This document shows, one piece after another, positions 12,901 to 21,900 of a stretch of DNA of 64,000 nucleotides. The position numbers and the translations under genes were made by a program. Origin of the DNA: Chrysaora quinquecirrha. Taxonomy: Eukaryota; Cnidaria; Scyphozoa; Semaeostomeae; Pelagiidae. The stretch spans positions 1,837,452 through 1,901,451 of the forward strand of contig JACTAT010000035.1 of assembly GCA_014526335.1 (NCBI GenBank). Direction: 5' to 3'. The notes under the pieces are model-generated. The model was not told the DNA's origin. It did no database searches and was given only the letters and a program-made list of their open reading frames with translations. Numbering within the stretch: position 1 is the first letter of the stretch; each line of letters opens with the position of its first letter.

Positions 12901-15900
12901 TGTTTCAATAATTCATACTTACCTTAAGGAACCTCAGAGAAATTGCTATAGCTATGTTTTATTGCAATAGAAACAAGCACATTTATTGTTGAGAAAATAA
13001 TTTTTGTCAAGCTTTTAAACTGTATTATATTTTGGGCTGATTTGATTTCAGTAGGAAAGATGGTCCAGATTTTCGGTCCTTTTTGAACATAAAGAATGGA
13101 TAACATAACCAGTTGTTCTATAGGTATTTTTAGAGGGTTGGTTCTACAAAGATCGTGGTCTATACGTTTTGGTCAAAAAAATAATCCCTCGTAAATTCGG
13201 GGTTAAGATAATTTAAAGTTTTGTAAATTTCTAATGCTAGAAGCCTGATTGATTGAATATGGATGAAACTTTCATTACATTCAGTAAGAAAGAATTTATA
13301 CAAGGAAGTATAGACCGACTATGCTGTAAAGCTCTTTCATTTACGTTTAATTTTATCTTGGCAACTTTTGCTACATACCATCCATATAAATGGGCAGTAG
13401 TTAGTTGACATGGTATTAAAGAATTAATGATAGTGTCTTTTAATTAATGATATCACAACCATTGCAGTAATGCATGGTAAAATCGAATAAACAGCATTTC
13501 TAGTACGGTATTTGACATGATAGTCACCACTTATCATGACAAGCCTTTGATATTTAGTTGGGCAACGTTTCGGGAGAGATCCGTCTCCCATCATCGGGCA
13601 ATGAGAAATGTGGTTTCTTGCCTATTTATTGCAAAGGTCGGATCGAGAGGTGTGAAATTAACCGGACCTGCGAGGAAGCTCAGAATTTGTTGGCGCTCAA
13701 TTTCTAAAATTTGTGGCGCCAAAATTGCGTTCAGTGCAACTTTTGATGTTATTCAACCAGATTTCTGGGATTGAGTAAGATACTTGATTGATACAGAGTT
13801 GATAAGTGGTGACTATCATGTCAAATACGGTGTCAGAAACAGCCTTGATAAGTCCGAATATATTTACAGCATTTCTAGTGCTATGCACTTGTTTTGAAAT
13901 AGATCAAAGATTTGAATTGCGGATTCTTTGTTGGCAATGCCACAGAACAAACCTTTTAAAACAGGATTAGTCAACAAGGGAACATTAGGACCATTCACAA
14001 CGACTGAGCCAACTGCTGCCTTACTGTATTCCAACGAATAAAACACATTTTCTTTGATGACAAGAGAATGACCAGGTAATATAGATGCGTTTTGGCCTGT
14101 AGGGATACAAAATACACACTAAGAAAATAATAAATTTAATGAAATGAAATGAATGAAATGTAAAATAGAAGAATTTATCTCCTAAGCAATTTATCTCCTA
14201 AGCAAGAATATAAGGCCTTAGGGGAAATGATGAACCATTTGTTTGTCAAACATTTGAAATTTGATTGTCAAGCAATGTTTCAACGTTTTGCCACGTCACA
14301 TCACATAACATTGCTTTCCAAGCAAAAATAAGTTTAATTTGTTTCTCGATGTTTTTAAAGAAGTTAAAAAACATTTTGACGCAAGCAAAAACTGTTTTTT
14401 GACCAAGAAGTTTTTGACGTGCCAAAGGGTAAAACATTTTGCTTGATAGAAAAGTTTCCAATGTTTGAGAAACAATGTTTGACGGTTTAAGCCAGACCAG
14501 GTAAACCATATTGAAGAACTAGGCCTGAAGGGGAAACAAACATGACTTTTATTCATCTCAGTACCGTCAGTGACTGAAGTTGCAACTGATTAATTAAATA
14601 AAGTACAAATGGGCCAACAGGTATTGTATTGTATTGTATCATTATTTATTGTTAGTTCTACAATAGTGATACTTCACTAATTCATACTAACATGAAGCAA
14701 CCTCAGAGATTGCATTTGCTATCACTTATTGCAATTTCTAATGCTAGAAGCCTGATCGATTAAATATGGATGGTAGTTTCATTGCATTATGTAAGCAAGG
14801 CCAGCAGTGTTGAAAAGCACAACTTACGGCAACTGCAGTAGTTGTAGCTTTGCTTAACCTATCTCAAAACTGACATCTCAGTAATCATGATAATAAAATC
14901 TGCAAACTGGTGGTAAAATAAAATTGCTATAAAGAAAATAACTTACCCATTGTGATCCTGAGCTCAGTGTTTCCAATCCAATTACATTCAGGGGATAAAC
15001 CAAAGCTGCTGGATACATTCGAAGTAAATATAGCATTACAGTCAGTTATTAAAGGTCTAACACTAGTAAATGTGACGATGATCTGAGAACCACTGTTAGA
15101 AAACTTTGCATTCTTAATTCTTGGTGGTGGTGCAAACACTTCAAAAGACATGATTCTCGATATCTCAGAACTCAAAGACACAAATCCATTTACAAGCAGA
15201 CTCACACCATATCTACCAGGCTTCATATCTGTTGGCAAACTACACATACACATAGTCTGGTTGTAACAAATCGCTTGAATATCGCCAAGACTTGAATTAT
15301 ACATTCTACAACGATTTAAACTTGTGTTTTGAAAACCAGTGCCATGAATATTGATATCAGTTATGTGGCCTTTCATCTGTTCACTTGGCAATACTGCTTC
15401 CAATGACAAAGCACTTGCATCATAATACCGTAGAAAAACAGGAAGAGATATATTATGCATGCGACCTGATTTTGTTAGAAGAATGTGAACCTGCATTGAC
15501 TCAGTGGAAGCTGATGCTGCTGGTATTGGACAAATAACACTTGTGACATTATTGATATATCCTGCAATAAAATTGGACATTTCAATTAAAGTTTTTGAAC
15601 ATTTGGTTATTACGACCTTGGCAACTCAAATTACAGATCTACACTATATCTGTAAGCTTTTCATTGCCCGGACATTTCATTCCTTTTGGGCCTACTACCA
15701 TAGTTAATCTATAAAATTTCAGCCAAGCAAAATTTTTTCTAAAACGGCTGAGCTTCGTGTTACAGGGATTGTAGTAAAATTAGTAAACAGAAGGCTGCAT
15801 TTAAATCCTTTCAAAACGCACTAAACCAACAATAAATGAATTTACAAACTTTGATATAGCAATAAAAACATTTAGAATCATTAAACAAGGTCTGGATCGG

Positions 15901-18900
15901 CGTGACATTTTTCTGGAAGATAGCGGACATCTTGAGTGAGGGATCTACGTGCGACCCCGGAGGGGTGGGGGGGCTACTTCAACTGTTCGTTGTACTAGAC
16001 GTGGGTAACGTTTTCAGCGCCAATTTTCCTACATATGGGTTGATTTTTCACAAAGAATCTCCACACATGGGTAGTAAAACATATAAAAAAATTTAGACAT
16101 GGATTGCTTTCAAACATTGGAGATATTGGTACAAATTGGGTTCAAACATTTTAGATATTTGTACAAATGGGTAAAAATATTCGTTGTTTTTTCTATACAT
16201 GGGTACCACGAGAAACAGAATTTATCGGTAGACATGGGTGGGTTTGAGAAAACAGGGCGGCACGTCTAGTCATTTGAACAATGAAGTAACCCCCCCGGGC
16301 ATGCAACGACCTGGTTGACTTAGAAGGGGAAGGGCAGCGAATTTTGTTTCAAATTATCGTTTTATTGGTGTAAAAATGAAACGAAGGATTCAAGTTCCAG
16401 CTTTTCCGCTCATGATGGCAATAAAACAAGTATTTTCCTTTTAGTAGACACTTACATCTTATTTGCCTAATTTCTGCAGCTATTTACATATTTATTGTCA
16501 CAAATTCCTTTTCTCTTTTTTCGTCCATTATTCGTGAATTTAAAGAAAATTTGCTACAACAGCTCTTCTAAAATGACCGCAATCTTGCTGGCTGCACGTG
16601 GAGAGGATTCCATTACTCAAGATGTCTACCATCTTCCAGGAAAAATGTCGCGGCGACCCAGAAATCTTTGAAAAGATCTATTTGAAATTGTGTCTTCCTT
16701 AGGATTAATTAATCTATATCCCAGTAAGCTAGTGATTGTTTCCTTACCCGTTACAGTTGCTGCCGAATTAATGACACATTGAACACTTGTTCCATTCAGT
16801 CCTGCTCCTTGTACTGTCACATTTCGACCTGCATTAGTGACAAGGGTTGGAACAGCCGTGGTTGCCACTGTGCATGTTGTTCCACTACCTCCACAGATAC
16901 CACATGCATCAATTACTTTGCCACTGTTTGGTACGTTGTCGCATCCACTACAAGTACTGTTGTCTCCATTGCAATAAACTCCTGCGAAAAAAAGTAAAAC
17001 AAGTATTATTTCAAGCAGGAAGGTTGGCAGGTACCTCTTATCTGCTATGAAAAATTTTAGACCGCTCCTTCTTCCGTTGAAAAAGCAATGTTCTGACAAA
17101 AATTAGGCCCATATGGGTGAAATAAATGGCAAACGTGTTTTTGCACCTACATGGTTTTGTCCAGGAAGGGAAGGGATACACGTTTTTTTTTTATAAGAAC
17201 ACTGAAATTGAAGAAAGCCATGCAGTGTTCTTAGTTTTTCCGATTTGAAGGCTCAAAATGTTCTTAACATGTTCTTAATTTTTTTGCCTTTCAAAAAGCT
17301 GTTGTTCTTTAAATTAGGTGACAATTGCTACGAAAAGGGATGCACATGTAAAAATGTTACATAGTCACAATTATTGATAGTTTACCTGTTTCTAGAGAAG
17401 AGAACAGGACAGCGCCAATAAAATTCTATTTTTTCTAGCTTCACAAAGCCTTGTTATGTTCTTAGCATGTTCTTAACTTTTCAGACTCTGAAGCCTTATG
17501 TTCTTATATACTTTGTTCTTATAAAAAAAAACGTGTAGTCATATGAGATTGACAGGTGCTCTCACCCAATATATTTTTAGAATATAAGAACAACGTCAAG
17601 TCTGGCTCAAACACACGCAAGATATGGAAAAAATCTATTTACAGTGAGCAGTGGTGTATATCAAAACGAGTACACACTCCATGTTCGTGGTTAACATTCC
17701 TAGCCATTTCAATATACTGCCACAATAGGGACTTTGGCAGGAAGTTGCGAAGACGTGGCTGCCTCACGACTCCTTTAAAGCTAGCCTATGTTCAAAGCTT
17801 ATTCATAATTCCAAAAGATTTTACTCCCTGTTCGCTAGCTGCCTCTTTAGGTCCCTAACTCCCCTACTCCCTAAAGCCCGTACCAGAACTTGATAGTTCT
17901 GGATCTCCGATCAACTTGCAATAGTCTTTTATGAAAAATCTCTATAGCTATCCTTCGGTGGCGATGTTGTAAGAGATATTTCAGACATCGTCATACTCAT
18001 TGTGGGAATAAATGTACAATGTTAAGGCTGTTGATTCAAGATCATGGCATCGACATACGCTTTCAGGATTTATAAGGCTATTTGCACGAAACATAAGGCT
18101 TCCAATTTTTCACGATCAAAAAGGTGATTATCATACAACCAGCAGTATATGGAAAAATGGTAATACTGGTCTTCTTGGAAGAGCCTCAACTACGATTTTG
18201 AAACGGATTTAAAAAATTTCATTGCATCTTTCTACCTTACTAACAATATTACGTTTATATTACATACCACAAGCATCAGGCACAGCTGGTTGGCGACCTG
18301 TGTTGCCACCAACGCATTGGCCACATCGATCAACTACTGCATCACCGAAGCACACATTATTACAGTCTTGATGTCTTGAAGTGTTTCCTCGAGATGATGA
18401 TGGCTGTTCACATACGTTGCATGAATCTAACAGCGACCGGCCGTTGCATACTCCAGCGCAATCCTTTAAATAATTTTTGTTCTTTCCAGTTGTACCCTGA
18501 AAAATAAACAAAAAGGCTAGTTACTGAAATTCTACGGCAGACCTACAATCATGGACAAAAATTATAAGACAAATTGGATTTTTCTACATTACAGCCCCCT
18601 TCCACCATTTTCAATGTTGAAAAGTGTTGAAAACATATGAATCAACAAGAAAGTGACAGTATGGCAATTTTTTATATGTTCAACATTGAAACAGGGGAAA
18701 GGGGGTAGAGGCACTCTCAAAGCAAAATTTGTCTCATAGTATTTTGTCCAGGATTGTAGCAAATAAATGCAGACGAATGAAATGCTAGAAACCCATTCAC
18801 AATTTATGTATTTGGTACTTTTCTCAAGTTTCAGCACAGAGCACATGCATAGTCAATAGAGAAAACAGTGTTTTTTTATTGACTTTCGTAAAAGCAACCG

Positions 18901-21900
18901 AGGGGCAAATCACTTAAAAAAATCTCGTCCACTTTTTGAAAAATCCTATTGTTATTTTGAAAATCCTTTAATAATTTTAAGGAAATTCTATTGTTCTTTT
19001 GTGAAAATCCCAAAAATTTCGTCCACTTCTAAGGAAAGTGATTTGCCCCTCGAAAGCAACGACATATGCTATTCTTGCTAATATTTCATGTTTAATTTCC
19101 AAAAAGCTGAAAATTTGCAAGTATTGCGGAAAATCTAATAAGCAAAGGTCTAACAAAGGTCAAAAGGGTAAAAGGATTAGAGAGGTGATACAACAATTAT
19201 AACACACCATGGTGTGATGCCAAACTTACTTTTTCGTTACAACGTTAGTTTCTTCAAACACTTTTAAATAGTTGCTCTTCTTTGAGATGAATTTCTAAAA
19301 ATCACCTAAGGATCTTAATAGAGGAAAACCGTAGATGGTATTCACGTCCAAGTCGAATCTATTACTATTAACAGAATGATTGTTGTTCTAAATTCTCTTG
19401 AAAAGCTATCGATTTAGAGATCAACAGAGGGAAAGGGTGAACAAAATTGGAAAATTCATCCGCATTAGTTAGTTGGCAATAATGTGTACCTCCGTGCAAC
19501 GACCACAATCATCAACTGTTGCATTTCCACCACAGATTGTTTGACAGTCAACCTTCTTTGTGCCATTGCAGGTACCTGTATTAAGAACAAATACATTCAG
19601 ATTCAGTATTCATTCTATATCACTGTTGGTTAATTTTACATGGCTTTGTGAAAACTAAACGTCATAGGAATAGTTTTTTAAAAGGCTGATTCATTTCTAT
19701 AGTTAATTAGAAACCATTCTAAAACACGGCAAAACAATGTAGCTATTTTCTCAAGATCCTTGATGTTTTATTAATCATCGACTGATAAGCTGTCGGGGGA
19801 AGAAAATAGAGGCAGGAGAACTACATGGCTTTTGGAAAGTTAGAAACCATAGGAATGGTTTTGTATAAAAAGGCTGATTCATTTCTTTAATTAATAAGAC
19901 ACTATTCTGAAACACGACATAATATATATTTTCCCACGATCCTTAATCAATGTTTTATCTGTAATTGACTAGGATAAACTGTCGGAAGGCGAAAATGGAG
20001 ACAGAGAGAAATACATGTGAAAAAATTGAGCTGTTGTTGCACTGTGCTTCAACTTCAAAAGAAACCTCTTCTCCAGGCCCCTTTACCCAATTCTTAACAG
20101 TCAACAGATTTGGGCCCGAGTATCGGCCAAAAAAGGCAAAACTATTGGAAATTTCGGCCTAAGCATCGAAACAAGATTTGGCTTCTGAAAAAAAGACCTA
20201 TGCTGGCAAGTTTCAGGAAAGATGCAGTGAAGTATGCAGAATAATGCTTGGTATTTATATCATCTTATTCACGTGATTTTCGGTCTTTTTCGGTCGGATA
20301 CTTTGAAGAAATCGTGACGTCACCAACTACTTTCTATTACTTGAACATCCAATCAAATTCAGTATAAAAAAGCCTATATCAGGGTCCAAAAGGGTGAAAG
20401 AAGCTCTACGTAGCTTCCTGCGTAGACGACGCTGTTTCAACGAGAATATCTGTAAAATACTAATATAAAAATTCTGATACCTGCGCAGTCATAGATGCAG
20501 TAGTCAGGAACTGCTGGCAGTGTCGGACTCACTGTAACTTGTTGGTGCATCATAGTGATGGAGTCTGTTCTAGTACTTGATATTTCCATTCTCATTCGAT
20601 TCTTAACTGATGATGAGATGCTCATTCCTTGGAAATCTGATGCAGCCATCTCTCTGTAAACAGACATCATACTTCTGCCCTCTTCAGAAGCTGTGGGCGA
20701 TGCTATATTGTTGGGGCATTCCGTTCTCATGAGGCAGTGAGATTTCTGTACGAAGCATGAAGACGGATAAACTAGGTATTCGAGACGCGAAGTTCTTGTC
20801 CCCATCACTGACATAGTTGGTGTTATTTCTGAGGCAAAATCGGTCGTCGGGTAAGGATAAATAGGAGACAGAGACTCTGAAATGAGTGACATCTGTCCTA
20901 TTGGGCTAGATCGACCGATTCTTTCAAGTTCCTCAACCGCTAACTTTATTTCATAATTGCTTGCTGTTAACTCAAGATACGCTATCGATGAGTTCGTCTT
21001 GTTATTGAACTGAGTTGCAAAGTCATTGATATACGAGATGACATCGCTTTTTCCTGTAAAATTTCCTGTTTTTCCTTCCTCCTTGTTTCCCGTTCTGTTC
21101 ATGATGATGCCCATATCAGAAGCAAGCTTGTCAATTCTCTGTTTGATTTCGTCGTAGTTTAATGGCTGATTCGCAATCCGGTCAAGTCTCTCTATCTCCC
21201 GATCAACTGAAAACCTGAAAGCAGCTCCATCTCTATCTATCACTGTCGTATTCTTCATGCTCGAGGCATTTGTGTATTCCACAAGCTTATCATCTATACA
21301 GCTTCTTTTCACTGTTGCTGTAGCTAGAAATGCCAAAAAAGCTTCGTTAGATGAGGGATTAAATGCCAAAAAAACTACTTGGCACCGTAAAAAAAACTTG
21401 GAAAAAACTTCATTCTACACAGCTTTAAATGAAACTTAAGCTTAACACAGCAAAACACTGGCCTTCACTCAATATCTTAAATGGAAATAGAAACACTGCT
21501 CAGATTCACATCTCAATGTCTATAAACATTTACCTGACAATACCACTTTTGAATATCGAATAACAACTTGGGTTTTTAAATCTGTACATGGGAGAAGTCA
21601 ATTTACATTATTAGACAAAGTAATTCTTAATTGATTATCATTTCGGAGGTGTCAAACAAGAAATGAGATTTTGTAATGCTTCATACAATTATCGCAAGGC
21701 ATTTTGCAGAGCCAGTCCAGAAACAGCTTCACTTCCTTCAAAACCTCAGTAACATTCGATGTTTCTTCTGTGATATTCCATCTCGAAACCACAGGGCAAA
21801 CCACGTATGTCAAATTAACCAGGCCAGGTGACGGTCGTAGTAGATCGAGTGTAGCTGACGCTGGTTTGGGTGGGGGCTGCCAGCAATCATTATGCGTCCA

